64,000 nucleotides of DNA from contig NZ_JACKZC010000006.1 in assembly GCF_014212495.1 (NCBI RefSeq), positions 124,001 to 188,000 on the forward strand. Direction: 5' to 3'. A program made the position numbers and the translations under genes. The notes beneath the pieces are model-generated. The model was not told where the DNA came from. It made no database searches and worked only from the letters and a program-made list of their open reading frames with translations. The number at the start of each line of letters is the position of its first letter. Position 1 is the first letter of the stretch. The DNA is from Pontibacter sp. Tf4 (GTDB lineage: Bacteria > Bacteroidota > Bacteroidia > Cytophagales > Hymenobacteraceae). Shown piece by piece: positions 17,400 through 26,201 of the stretch.

Positions 17400-18004
17400 G
17401 ATACCATTACCTTTTCAGGATTTGCTGCTATAGTTTTATTTTTAAGGCTTAAGTAGTAGGTTAATCCGGCTATAGTTATGGCCATAAAAATTCCCAGGCT
17501 ACCTAAGGCCGGAAGTGACAGGGCCTCGAAGTTCAGTAGTTGTTTGTTACCCAGTAGTGGCGGAATGTAAGTCATCCCAGGTACTTTGATCGCGGCTTTC
17601 GGATCGAGGTTGGTACCGAATTTCACAAGCCACATGTAGAAGTCAAGGATGCCAACCGCACCGGCTACCATCAGCAATGAAGTCCAGGCAAGTACCAGTT
17701 TACGTCTGCCGATCAGGGCTACGATGATACCGGTAACTATAAACGCGATCACGATGTAGGGCATAAACTTCAGCTCAGCAAACGACTCCGCGTGGATCGG
17801 CTCCATACCGATGTAGTGGTTCAGGATATTAAAGTTCTGCAGAACACTTTCAGAGCTGCCACCAAGTTTATTTACCCAGATGTGCAGTTCCAGTCCTTCA
17901 GGGTATTGTGGGGCCTTCAGGAAGATCTTCCACATCGGAAAGACAAACAAAAGGCCAAGAGACAGTGATGCGATCAACATCAGTAATTTTTGATAAGCTT
18001 TCAT
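17396..18004 (-). CDS. Nos-cluster membrane protein (NosB-like position) (copy B)
   Basis: A 202-residue protein with about four membrane segments, alike to the copy A protein over nearly its whole length, including APQYPEGLELHIWVNK and FNILNHYIGMEPIHAESF. The C-terminus is longer by a few residues (NKTIAANPEKVMVS). This gene carries the only two CTATAG motifs found in the coding part of operon B. Confidence 0.75.
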   Translation of the reverse strand: MKAYQKLLMLIASLSLGLLFVFPMWKIFLKAPQYPEGLELHIWVNKLGGSSESVLQNFNILNHYIGMEPIHAESFAELKFMPYIVIAFIVTGIIVALIGRRKLVLAWTSLLMVAGAVGILDFYMWLVKFGTNLDPKAAIKVPGMTYIPPLLGNKQLLNFEALSLPALGSLGIFMAITIAGLTYYLSLKNKTIAANPEKVMVS

Positions 18005-18160
18005 CCTTTTATAGTTTAAGATGAGTTTAAAAATGGGCTGCGGAAGGAGCTTATTCTTTTATTTGCTTCAGCTCTTAACCATCCCCTTATCTCTTAGTCA
18101 ACCGAGAACTCAGGATGATGCTCCTGTTTTACTGAAGTAATTCGCAACTCGTATAAAAAT

Positions 18161-18193
18161 TCAGCGGAGGTTACGCCGGGCAACCTCCGCTGA
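18161..18193 (-). terminator. Intra-operon hairpin after nosZ copy B
   Basis: Arms TCAGCGGAGGTT (18161-18172) and AACCTCCGCTGA (18182-18193), followed on the minus strand by ATTTTTA. It lies 18 bases after the nosZ stop and about 155 bases before the next gene. The equivalent hairpin in copy A shares the CAGCGGAG/CTCCGCTG core. A partial terminator or RNA-stabilising hairpin is likely. Confidence 0.75.
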
Positions 18194-18210
18194 TTTACCC
18201 AGTTAGAGCA

Positions 18211-20256
18211 CTATTTAGTAGATGCTACCCCTGGTATGTTTTGTTTCTTTTTACCTGTTGAGAAGGTAATCGGAACGTTGGATCCTTTAGGAGATACCCG
18301 GATGTAGCCTTGCATTTCCTGGTGTAGAGCTGAACAGAAGTCTGTACAGTAGAATGGGAACACACCGGCTTTTTTAGGTACCCAGGTGATGGTTTGCGTT
18401 GCACCCGGCATGATCAGGGCTTCTGCGTTGTTAGCACCCATTACGGCCAGTCCGTGCGGTACATCCCAGTCCTGCTCCAGGTTCGTCACGTGGAAGAGAA
18501 CAGTGTCACCTACCTGTACACCTTCAATGTTATCCGGGGTCAAGTGGCTTCGGATGGCTGTCATCTTCACGCGCACTCTGTTCTTGCTTTCACGCACTAC
18601 ACTTACATCTGCTTCTTTCTTCACAGCATGTGGGTGCTTGTTCTCGTCCAGTTTATAGAACTTGGTGCTGTTTGGCGCTACTTTCTCGGCAGCAATAGCC
18701 TGGGCGTAGTGCGGTTCAGCTACAGTCGGGAAGTCAAGCAGCAGTTTCATTTTCTCACCAGAGATGTCGATCAGCTGTGCAGAGTGTGCCAGTTCAGGAC
18801 CAGTTGGCAGGTAGCGGTCTTTTGTAATTTTGTTCATCGCTACCAGGTACTTGCCATGTGGCTGTTTTGTATCACCACCAGGGATCATTAAGTGACCAAC
18901 TGAGTAGTATACCGGAATTCTGTCAACTACTTTCAGTTCATCTATCTTCCATTTTACAACCTCTGAAGACACGAACATAGAAGTATACGCGTTGCCTTTG
19001 CCGTCGAACTCAGTGTGCAATGGTCCTAAGCCTGGTTCTTTCACTTCCCCTTTCAGCACAGACTCATACTGCAGTACCGGGATACCGTTTTTCTCACCAT
19101 CGAACTTCTTGTTCTTGATAGCATCCTGCATTTTAGAGAATGAGAACACCGGAATAGCTGAGGCAAGTTTACCGCTCACTACCATGAACTCACCGGTTGG
19201 GTCTACGTCGATACCGTGTGGTGATTTAGGAGCAGGCAGCAGGTACATCATACCCGGGCACTCTTCTGGCAGCAGGTAGCGCACTTTCTTCTTCACAGTA
19301 GATTTTGCGATGTGCGTGCTTTTGTCCATTTTATTGTGGTAGTAGTTAGCTGGCATTTCGCGTGCTTTGCCTTCTTTGGCATATTTAGCGGCTAATTTCC
19401 AGTTTACAGCTGCCAGGTAGTCCTTGTCGTTCTGAGAAGCACCTACTTCTTTTAAAGTACCGGCTTTTTCAGAGTTATAAGTTGTAAAGAACACCCAGTC
19501 TTCTGATGGGCCTTTACCACCGTTAGCTAAGTCGTAGTCGAAACCAGGAACCAGGATCTGGAAGTCAAGCTCCATATCACCTTCATTCGGATCAACTTTG
19601 ATGAAAGAGATAGAACCACGGAATTCTTCTTCGTATTTGTCCAGGCTCACGTCTCCAGTACCACCTTTCATATCCAGCGGAACAGAGAAGCGGGTACCTG
19701 CAATTACGTACTCGTTGTTGTTGGTTGGGTACGGAGAGCAGTGGTTACCGGCAGAGTTCGGAAGCTCCATGATCTCTACTGTCTCAAACGTTTTCAGGTC
19801 GATACGGGCCACACGCGGTGTGTTGTTACCGTTCACAAACAACCAGCGGCCGTCTGTCATACCATCCTTACGCGACAGTTTAGGGTGGTGCAAGTCATCC
19901 CATGGAACAAAACCGTGTGATGTCTGCAACATTGCCTTAGACTCTTCGGTGTAGCCGTAGCCGTTCTCACCTGACTGTGTAAACACAGGGATGATCTTCA
20001 GCAAGCGGCCTGAAGGAAGACCATAAACAGACACTTGCCCGTTAAAGCCACCTGACAGGAAAGAGTATAGCTCGTCGTGCTTGCCCGGAGCTACATACAC
20101 TGCAGAGGCAGCATCTGAAGCGACACCTTCGGTAGTGGCATTCGAGCTACTGCCTTCGGTATTGCTGCAGCCTTGCAGCGCTGTACCTGCTGCCACTGCC
20201 ATCAGCAGGGCGGCCTTTGGTACAAGTTTTTTCAATTTAAAAATTGAATTTTCCAT
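18211..20256 (-). CDS. nosZ: Nitrous oxide reductase, clade II, lipoprotein form (copy B)
   Basis: A 681-residue NosZ with Sec lipoprotein signal (lipobox LQGC), propeller His motifs WDDLHHPKLS, SAGNHCSPYP and KSPHGIDVDP, and CuA motif CTDFCSALHQEM. It is complete and all copper ligands seen in copy A are present. Differences from copy A are spread over the protein (for example the MTDGRW/MADGRW and STHIAKSTVK/GTHKATSTVK segments), mostly conservative. It contains no copy of the CTATAG motif, unlike most long genes in the window. It follows the operon B cytochrome by 24 bases. Confidence 0.96.
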   Translation of the reverse strand: MENSIFKLKKLVPKAALLMAVAAGTALQGCSNTEGSSSNATTEGVASDAASAVYVAPGKHDELYSFLSGGFNGQVSVYGLPSGRLLKIIPVFTQSGENGYGYTEESKAMLQTSHGFVPWDDLHHPKLSRKDGMTDGRWLFVNGNNTPRVARIDLKTFETVEIMELPNSAGNHCSPYPTNNNEYVIAGTRFSVPLDMKGGTGDVSLDKYEEEFRGSISFIKVDPNEGDMELDFQILVPGFDYDLANGGKGPSEDWVFFTTYNSEKAGTLKEVGASQNDKDYLAAVNWKLAAKYAKEGKAREMPANYYHNKMDKSTHIAKSTVKKKVRYLLPEECPGMMYLLPAPKSPHGIDVDPTGEFMVVSGKLASAIPVFSFSKMQDAIKNKKFDGEKNGIPVLQYESVLKGEVKEPGLGPLHTEFDGKGNAYTSMFVSSEVVKWKIDELKVVDRIPVYYSVGHLMIPGGDTKQPHGKYLVAMNKITKDRYLPTGPELAHSAQLIDISGEKMKLLLDFPTVAEPHYAQAIAAEKVAPNSTKFYKLDENKHPHAVKKEADVSVVRESKNRVRVKMTAIRSHLTPDNIEGVQVGDTVLFHVTNLEQDWDVPHGLAVMGANNAEALIMPGATQTITWVPKKAGVFPFYCTDFCSALHQEMQGYIRVSPKGSNVPITFSTGKKKQNIPGVASTK

Positions 20257-20280
20257 TCTAATTATGGTTGATTGTGATTT

Positions 20281-20817
20281 TTAGCTGTTTTTGTCGTTCT
20301 GGCGCAGGAACTCAAGTATCGCTCTTGCATCCTGCTCGTTCACGTTCTGGTTGGTCATCTGGGTTAAGTGCTCAGCCAGCAGTTTTTTAGCAGTAGGATC
20401 TTCTTTGGTCATCTGCTCCGGGTTAATGATCATGTTCATGATCCACTCCGGCTTGCGGCGCTCTGTAACACCAGCCAGGCCAGGACCTACAATTTTCTGA
20501 TCAGACAACTGGTGGCAGGCAGAACATTTACCTTCGAAGATGGATTTGCCATTGTCGGCCAGTGCCTGGTCAATGCCTTCGCCCACCTCAACAGAAGTTA
20601 CAGGTCCGATTCCAAGGCCATTGTCTTCAGCTGGTGCTGCTTCTTCCTGATGTGCCAGGCCGGCTTCTTCCTGTGGTGCATCTGCTGCCTGCTCTTCGTT
20701 ACCACCTGATGAGCAGCTGAAAAGTATGGCACTGCAGAAAATAGCCATCACTCCTAACTGCGCAGGTTTAAGCATCTTGTTCAGAAGTCTGCCTAATTGT
20801 GTGTTCTTATTTTTCAT
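20281..20817 (-). CDS. Monoheme cytochrome c lipoprotein of nos operon B
   Basis: A 178-residue lipoprotein (lipobox FSCS) with an acidic Ala/Glu-rich linker and one heme c motif, CSACHQ. From the heme site on it closely follows the copy A cytochrome (VGPGLAGVTERRK, MTNQ.., AILEFLRQND). It is the first gene of operon B, with a promoter box and a Crp/Fnr-type operator upstream. It probably hands electrons to NosZ. Confidence 0.88.
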   Translation of the reverse strand: MKNKNTQLGRLLNKMLKPAQLGVMAIFCSAILFSCSSGGNEEQAADAPQEEAGLAHQEEAAPAEDNGLGIGPVTSVEVGEGIDQALADNGKSIFEGKCSACHQLSDQKIVGPGLAGVTERRKPEWIMNMIINPEQMTKEDPTAKKLLAEHLTQMTNQNVNEQDARAILEFLRQNDKNS

Positions 20818-20871
20818 GTTGAAACTTTTAAAGTAAGCGTGTGAACATTTATTGGTGAATTATTTATGTAA

Positions 20872-20879
20872 CAAAAGTA
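20872..20879 (-). promoter_or_regulatory. Promoter -7 box of nos operon B
   Basis: On the minus strand the sequence reads TACTTTTG, fitting the Bacteroidota -7 consensus TAnnTTTG, 55 bases upstream of the first start codon of operon B. The expected transcription start is near 20866. The dyad at 20924-20937 would then be centred about 65 bases upstream of the start, a usual place for a class I activator. Confidence 0.55.
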
Positions 20880-20923
20880 TAGCAGGGTAGCTCCGGAATA
20901 AAAGACCTTTGTCTCTTTTAATG

Positions 20924-20937
20924 ATGACATTTGTCAT
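20924..20937. promoter_or_regulatory. Crp/Fnr-family operator candidate upstream of nos operon B
   Basis: ATGACATTTGTCAT is a perfect dyad with 5-base arms and a 4-base spacer. The arms match the sites at 3327-3340 and 3397-3408. I see no equivalent site before operon A. Confidence 0.65.
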
Positions 20938-21073
20938 TTTCCATATATAGTTTTACTAATCAATGCTTTACCATTTTAAAAACCTGAAAACGGGGGTTGA
21001 AAAGCCCATAAAACCGGCAGGAAATAGTTGAGGGAAACTATAGCAACTGTCAGGGAAAGGCTGTAAACAGAAA

Positions 21074-21101
21074 AGCCGCAGCATTTATAGTTGCTGCGGC
21101 T
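21074..21101 (-). terminator. Terminator of the outer-membrane barrel gene
   Basis: Arms AGCCGCAGCA (21074-21083) and TGCTGCGGCT (21092-21101) with loop TTTATAGT, 27 bases after the stop of the 21129-23540 gene; on the minus strand it is followed by TTTTCTG. Confidence 0.8.
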
Positions 21102-21128
21102 ATATGGGTGAAGGGTAAACGGTCTCTC

Positions 21129-23540
21129 TTACTTGCCTGCTCTGTTCACTTCATCCAGATCTGACTGGCGCTTTTTAGCATCAAATGTTGCGCCTTTGCT
21201 GAAGCGGTAGCGCAGGTTTACCCGGAATGACTGCGTGCCTTTGTATTGTTTCGCCTCAATGGCATAGGTTTCCATCTGCGTGCTGCCATCAATGCTTCTT
21301 GTTCTGAAGATGTCTGTCATGTTCAGGCTCAGATCTAACTTATCGTTCATAAAAGAGCGCTTTAAACCCGCGTTAAGCCACCAGTTGCTGTTCAGGTCAT
21401 ATAGCCCGTAGGCAATACGGCTCTGGTAACCGGCGCTTGCTTCCAGTCGGATGCCCCACGGCAATAGCAGGTTATGGTTTGTCTGCAGGATGTAGCTCAG
21501 CTGCTCGTTCTTAAGTGTCACATCTCCGCGGTTCTGGGCAAAGTGCTGGTACAGCATGGTGCCGGTGTTATTCATTTCCCAGTTTGCTGCTATGCGTACC
21601 GGCGCTGCCAGCGTAGCACTTATCGTCTGCATATCATCGATGTTCTGCTGCTGGAAGATGGTTATTTTACCGGTCGCCGTTTTGGCAGGTACTTCTACTA
21701 TGTAATCTTTTGTAAGCGTGTAATCCAGAACAAGGTTAAAGCGCTGCTGCAGTGTCTGGGTAATGCTGAACGAATGGCTGTACTGTGGCTTCAGGTCCGG
21801 GTTGCCCATGACCAGGGAATACGGATCCAGGTACATCACAAAGGGATTCAGTACACTATAGCGTGGCCGGGTAATGCGGCGGCTGTAACTATAGTTAACC
21901 TGGTAGTTGTCGTTTATAGTTTGCTTCAGGAGCAGGCTCGGAAACAGGTCCAGGTACGAATGCCCGGCTTTTGGAGCTATAGTTGCCGATTTTCCGTTGG
22001 TTATAGTTTGTTCTGCCCGCAGGCCCGCCTGTAGCTGTAGTTTCGGGCTCAGGGTTGTATTCAGGTTGGTGTAGGCAGCCAGTATATTCTCGGTGTAGAT
22101 AAAGTGATTGCTACGGCTCTCGTCCGGTTCTTTAACGCCATCGGTTGTTTCGTAAAAGTGCAGCTCGTTATCAGATACCACCCGACTTGCCTTGGCACCC
22201 AGTTGCAGGTTACCTATGCCTACTGCCCTGCTGTAATCTGCTCTGGCGGCATAAATATCGTATACGCTTGGGTTATCGGCACTCAATAAAACTATGGTTG
22301 AAGGCTCCTCTTTCGCCAGGCTGTCATATACATTCCGGAAAACAGTGGCATCGGTGCTGCTTAGTCTTACATAATCCAGGTCCGCCGACAACGTGGTGCC
22401 CAGGGTATCCGGTTTGCCATTGTAATGCAGGTTAAAGGTCGTGTTGCTATACGTTGCCTCCGAGCTGTTGGCCGCCTTAATGTACAGGTCGTTGGTTGGG
22501 TTGCCCTGTAACATAAAGGCATTAGTGTGAATGTCGCTGGCGGAGGTATAGCGCGACAGGTTGGCTATAAACCCGATACTATGGCGGCTGTTCAGGGCGT
22601 AATCGGAGCTCAGGCGAAGTGAAGGAATGGTGCGGCTGTTTGTTTCCCGCACCTGTTGCTGCAGCCGTACTTGTTCGTTGTTAAAGGTGCGCTGCATGTT
22701 GCTGGTGCCATAGTAAGTACGTCTGGTTACATCCAGCGCCGCCGAAGTATTCCACCTGCCTTGCTTATAGTTCAGGTCGCTGCCATAAGTGTAGCCGTGC
22801 AGGTCGCTGTACTGGTAGCCGCCATATACACTGCCCTGCATACCCGTAGCCATGTTCTTTTTGAGGTTGATTTTGATCACGCCGGAAGTTCCCTCTGCAT
22901 CGTGGCTGGCATCCGGGCTGGTAATGATTTCCAGGTCCCTGATATTTCCTGCAGGCATGGTCTGTAAAAGGTTCTGCAGTTCTTTGCCCGATAAGTACGC
23001 CTGGCGCCCGTCAATTAACACCTGCACGCCGGCTTTGCCATTCAGTTTCAGGTTGCCTTCCATATCAGTCGAAATACCGGGAGCATTGCTGAGCACGTCG
23101 TAAGCCGAGGCGCCTCCGGACATGGCGGAGCCGGCTACATTTACTATAGTTCGGTCAGCTTCTGTGATCACGGTCTGGCGCATGGCCTGTACAGTCACTT
23201 CGCGTAGTACACTGGCTTCTTCACTTAATATCAGTGTCCCGAAATCCTTGCCGGAGTTGCTGCCTTTCACTTCAAACACGTCGCTCTCCTGTGGCTTATA
23301 ACCTAACAAGGTCATTTTCAGCTTATAGCTTCCTGCTGCAGGGGTGGCTATCTTAAACTGCCCGTCCATATCCGCGATTGCACCTGTTATTACGGCACTG
23401 GTAGCGGCGTTCAGCACGGCAACATTTACAAAGCCGAGCGGCTGGCCTTTTTCATCTTTTACCTGGCCGGTAAGTATGCCCTGTGCCCAGGCACCCTGAC
23501 TCAACAGTAGCATTACAATCAGTAGTTTTAAAAGTCTCAT
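21129..23540 (-). CDS. Outer-membrane beta-barrel protein with carboxypeptidase-regulatory N-domain (TonB-receptor-like)
   Basis: An 803-residue protein: signal peptide (ending GAWAQ), a carboxypeptidase-D regulatory-like domain (about 20-110), a plug-like region with DVLSNAPGISTDMEGNLKLNG and VLIDGRQAYLSGKEL (about 140-230), then a long beta-barrel ending in a basic RYRFSKGATF segment with a charged tail. This is the outer membrane beta-barrel protein family common in Bacteroidota. The substrate cannot be read from sequence. A divergent LytS/LytTR pair follows upstream and may control it. Several CTATAG motifs lie inside. Confidence 0.85.
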   Translation of the reverse strand: MRLLKLLIVMLLLSQGAWAQGILTGQVKDEKGQPLGFVNVAVLNAATSAVITGAIADMDGQFKIATPAAGSYKLKMTLLGYKPQESDVFEVKGSNSGKDFGTLILSEEASVLREVTVQAMRQTVITEADRTIVNVAGSAMSGGASAYDVLSNAPGISTDMEGNLKLNGKAGVQVLIDGRQAYLSGKELQNLLQTMPAGNIRDLEIITSPDASHDAEGTSGVIKINLKKNMATGMQGSVYGGYQYSDLHGYTYGSDLNYKQGRWNTSAALDVTRRTYYGTSNMQRTFNNEQVRLQQQVRETNSRTIPSLRLSSDYALNSRHSIGFIANLSRYTSASDIHTNAFMLQGNPTNDLYIKAANSSEATYSNTTFNLHYNGKPDTLGTTLSADLDYVRLSSTDATVFRNVYDSLAKEEPSTIVLLSADNPSVYDIYAARADYSRAVGIGNLQLGAKASRVVSDNELHFYETTDGVKEPDESRSNHFIYTENILAAYTNLNTTLSPKLQLQAGLRAEQTITNGKSATIAPKAGHSYLDLFPSLLLKQTINDNYQVNYSYSRRITRPRYSVLNPFVMYLDPYSLVMGNPDLKPQYSHSFSITQTLQQRFNLVLDYTLTKDYIVEVPAKTATGKITIFQQQNIDDMQTISATLAAPVRIAANWEMNNTGTMLYQHFAQNRGDVTLKNEQLSYILQTNHNLLLPWGIRLEASAGYQSRIAYGLYDLNSNWWLNAGLKRSFMNDKLDLSLNMTDIFRTRSIDGSTQMETYAIEAKQYKGTQSFRVNLRYRFSKGATFDAKKRQSDLDEVNRAGK

Positions 23541-23836
23541 GGTCTTATTTGTTAAGGTGTTTTTCTGTTTCCGGCTCAGCTACTCCGCTGAACTATGACA
23601 AAGATGTGCACCCTGTTAAATCCATGAAATGTGATTCCGATGAAACGGGATATGAAGAAAATGAACCGGGATAAACCTTAGGTGAAACGGACAGGCCTGA
23701 ACCTGAAACTGGTCAAAAACCGAATGAAACAGAGGGCTTGTAGGCGGGTGCCTGTGCCTGCTGTTTGCAACTTAGCTGTAACTTGCTTTTCTTCGGAAGT
23801 TAATCATCAAAATTCTGTTGGCAGAGCCTCCCACCC

Positions 23837-24892
23837 ATGCCTTACAACTATAAAACATTTAGCAGACAGGCCATCATTGCTGCCATCACAGCGTTGTTGT
23901 TCTACTATACCTTTGTGTTCATTAACCTGGGCACTATCTTCTTTTTTGAGGAGAGTGTATTACGCGAGTTGCTGCTGGTCTTCCTGTTTTTGATGTTCAC
24001 CTTCTGGGCACATGGCAAGCTCTCTGCTTTCTTCAGCAAGAATCCTTTCCCCAGCCTCCCGCCCCGCATGACCGCTGCGCTGGAAGGGGCAAGTGTGATA
24101 CTGATCAGCCTGGTATTCTGCCTGGTGTTTGTGTATGGCCCTACCTTCATTCTTTTACCCGGCGCAGAAATTCTTCCGATCAGGGTGAGGCTGGGCTTTG
24201 TGGTGGGGGCTATTATTTCGCTTTTCTTCTACTACTTTGTGGAGCGCGACCGCAAGATAAAGCAATTGCAGGCCGAGCACCTGCGGGCTGAGCAGCTGCA
24301 GAAAGAAAATTTCCGGACGCAGCTCGAATCGTTGAAAAACCAGGTAAACCCGCACTTCCTGTTCAATAGCCTGAACGTGCTGCACTCGCTCATTTATATA
24401 GACGCAGATAAAGCCGCTGCTTTCCTGAGCCAGCTTGCCGAAGTATACCGCGCCCTGCTGCAAACCGGCGACAAACAATTGATACCCCTGAAACAGGAAC
24501 TGGTGCTGGCCAATGCCTATATTTCCCTGATGCAGACCCGCTTCGGCGATAATGTGCAGTTTACCATGGACATACCAGATAGTTGCCTGCGCCTGGAACT
24601 TCCGCCAACCAGCCTGCAGATGCTCCTGGAGAACGCCATCAAACACAATGGCTCCACTACACAGAAGCCGCTGCTCATACACATAAGCGCTACCCACGAT
24701 ACCCTGGTTGTAAAGAATAACCTGCAGTCGCGCCTCGAAGAAACAGCCTCTAACAAAGTTGGTTTGCAGAACATCCTCAGCAGGTATAGTTACCTTACCG
24801 ACCGGCAGGTGATCATTGAACAATCAGAAAACGAATTTATAGTTAAGCTGCCACTCCTACACGTTGAAGCGTATGAAAATAGTAATTATTGA
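23837..24892 (+). CDS. LytS-type sensor histidine kinase
   Basis: A 351-residue kinase with four predicted transmembrane segments in the first 140 residues, a short coiled coil (RKIKQLQAEHLRAEQLQKEN), then the His_kinase domain with QVNPHFLFNSLNVLHSL, where the His is phosphorylated, and an ATPase part with LQMLLENAIKHN. It has no recognisable extracytoplasmic sensor domain. The stop overlaps the response regulator gene by 20 bases. The divergent outer-membrane barrel gene is a likely target (inference). Confidence 0.9.
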   Translation: MPYNYKTFSRQAIIAAITALLFYYTFVFINLGTIFFFEESVLRELLLVFLFLMFTFWAHGKLSAFFSKNPFPSLPPRMTAALEGASVILISLVFCLVFVYGPTFILLPGAEILPIRVRLGFVVGAIISLFFYYFVERDRKIKQLQAEHLRAEQLQKENFRTQLESLKNQVNPHFLFNSLNVLHSLIYIDADKAAAFLSQLAEVYRALLQTGDKQLIPLKQELVLANAYISLMQTRFGDNVQFTMDIPDSCLRLELPPTSLQMLLENAIKHNGSTTQKPLLIHISATHDTLVVKNNLQSRLEETASNKVGLQNILSRYSYLTDRQVIIEQSENEFIVKLPLLHVEAYENSNY

Positions 24893-25628
24893 AGACGAGC
24901 AACTGGCAGCAAGTGCGCTGGCTATACTTGTGAAGCGGCTGCGACCGGAAGCGGATATCTTAGCTACCCTGGGATCAGTGCAGGAAGCTGCGGAATGGCT
25001 GGTTCTTAATCAGGCGCCCGATCTTATTTTCTGCGACATCCATTTATCAGACGGGAACAGTTTCGAGATCTTCAGGCAGGTGGAGGTAAAATGCCCGGTT
25101 ATTTTTACAACTGCCTACAACCAGTACGCCATTGATGCTTTTAAAGTGAACAGTATCGACTACCTGCTGAAACCGATAAATCCGCAGGATGTAGCGCTGG
25201 CCCTGAAAAAATATGAGCAGCTGCGCCAGCCGCACCAGGAGTTTGGTAACCTGCAGCAACTGCTACAGGCCATACAGCCAAAACAGCATTACCGCTCCCG
25301 CTTTCTTACCAAAACAGGGCAAACTATAAAAGCGATACCCGTTGAAGAGGTTGCCTATTTTATGGCCGAAGATGGGGTAGTTTTTCTGGTTACCAGGCAG
25401 GGCAAACGCTTTATCATCAATCAGACCCTCGACCAGTTGGAGGAGCAGCTCGACCCCGCACTTTTTTTCAGGACCAACCGGCAGCTGATCGTACACATAC
25501 AGGCTGTGCAGGAAATCAGGCCATACTTTAAAGGGCGCCTGAACCTGCTGCTGACCCCTGTTACCAGTACCGATGTGATTGTAAGCAGCAGCAGGGCAAA
25601 TGCGCTCAGAGCCTGGCTGGACTCTTAG
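24873..25628 (+). CDS. LytTR-family response regulator
   Basis: The start at 24873 (MKIVIIEDEQ) gives the usual receiver N-terminus; an ATG nine bases earlier is possible. The protein has a receiver domain (about 1-115) with the acceptor Asp in DLIFCDIHLSDG and the switch Lys in YLLKPI, and a C-terminal LytTR DNA-binding domain with FLTKTGQTIKAIPVEEV and FFRTNRQLIVHIQAV. It is the partner of the LytS kinase upstream. Confidence 0.92.
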   Translation: MKIVIIEDEQLAASALAILVKRLRPEADILATLGSVQEAAEWLVLNQAPDLIFCDIHLSDGNSFEIFRQVEVKCPVIFTTAYNQYAIDAFKVNSIDYLLKPINPQDVALALKKYEQLRQPHQEFGNLQQLLQAIQPKQHYRSRFLTKTGQTIKAIPVEEVAYFMAEDGVVFLVTRQGKRFIINQTLDQLEEQLDPALFFRTNRQLIVHIQAVQEIRPYFKGRLNLLLTPVTSTDVIVSSSRANALRAWLDS

Positions 25629-25646
25629 ATTACTTTAATACTACAA

Positions 25647-26201
25647 CTATACGGTCGGAGCCAAGACTTCCGGCTGCCTGGCAGGCTCTTCCGGAACTAT
25701 AGCATCCAGGCGTTTTATCACACGGGCGGGGTTTCCCACGGCAATACAGTTATCCGGTATGTCTTTCACCACCACCGAGCCGGCTCCGATCTTTACGTTG
25801 TTACCAATGCGCACACCCCCAATGATACACACATTAGAGCCCAGTTCCACGTTATCGCCCAGTATTGGCGAATCTGAATAAGAGCCGTCGGCGTGCCTGA
25901 TGTTACCGAGCGTGGTGCAGTGCCGCACATAACAGTTTTTACCAATTACAGAGCAGCCGTTTATAACCAGTGCCTGGCCATGGCCAATGTAAAAGCCTTT
26001 GCCTACTGTTGTCCAGTGTGGCAGCTCGATGCACATAAACCACTCTACCAGTAGCTTGTAAAATGCCAGGTAAGGCAGATACAGCACATAAAAGAACCTG
26101 TTAAGGGAAGCAGGTCGGGCCAGCCTGAAAAGCACCATCACAAGTCTGCCTTTTAGGTTTCCTTTGTTGGCTTCCCAGTCCTGAAAGATATATGAGAACA
26201 T
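25647..26201 (-). CDS. Hexapeptide-repeat serine O-acetyltransferase-like protein
   Basis: A 184-residue protein with an N-terminal helical, partly hydrophobic region (about 1-60) and a left-handed beta-helix of hexapeptide repeats (GKGFYIGHGQALVINGCSVIG and VELGSNVCIIGGVRIGNNVKIG), ending with the AVGNPARVIK motif. The active-site His is likely in VRHCTTLGN. Such proteins acetylate serine or exopolysaccharide sugars (WcaB-like). It stands alone, with no polysaccharide genes beside it, so the substrate is open. The gene carries one CTATAG near its 3' end. Confidence 0.82.
   Translation of the reverse strand: MFSYIFQDWEANKGNLKGRLVMVLFRLARPASLNRFFYVLYLPYLAFYKLLVEWFMCIELPHWTTVGKGFYIGHGQALVINGCSVIGKNCYVRHCTTLGNIRHADGSYSDSPILGDNVELGSNVCIIGGVRIGNNVKIGAGSVVVKDIPDNCIAVGNPARVIKRLDAIVPEEPARQPEVLAPTV

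Noticed and set aside
7537..20817. Assembly artefact as the source of the twin nos operons
   Set aside because: The copies differ in many codons, in signal peptides, in the nosD end and in the intergenic parts, so they are two real sequences in the assembly.
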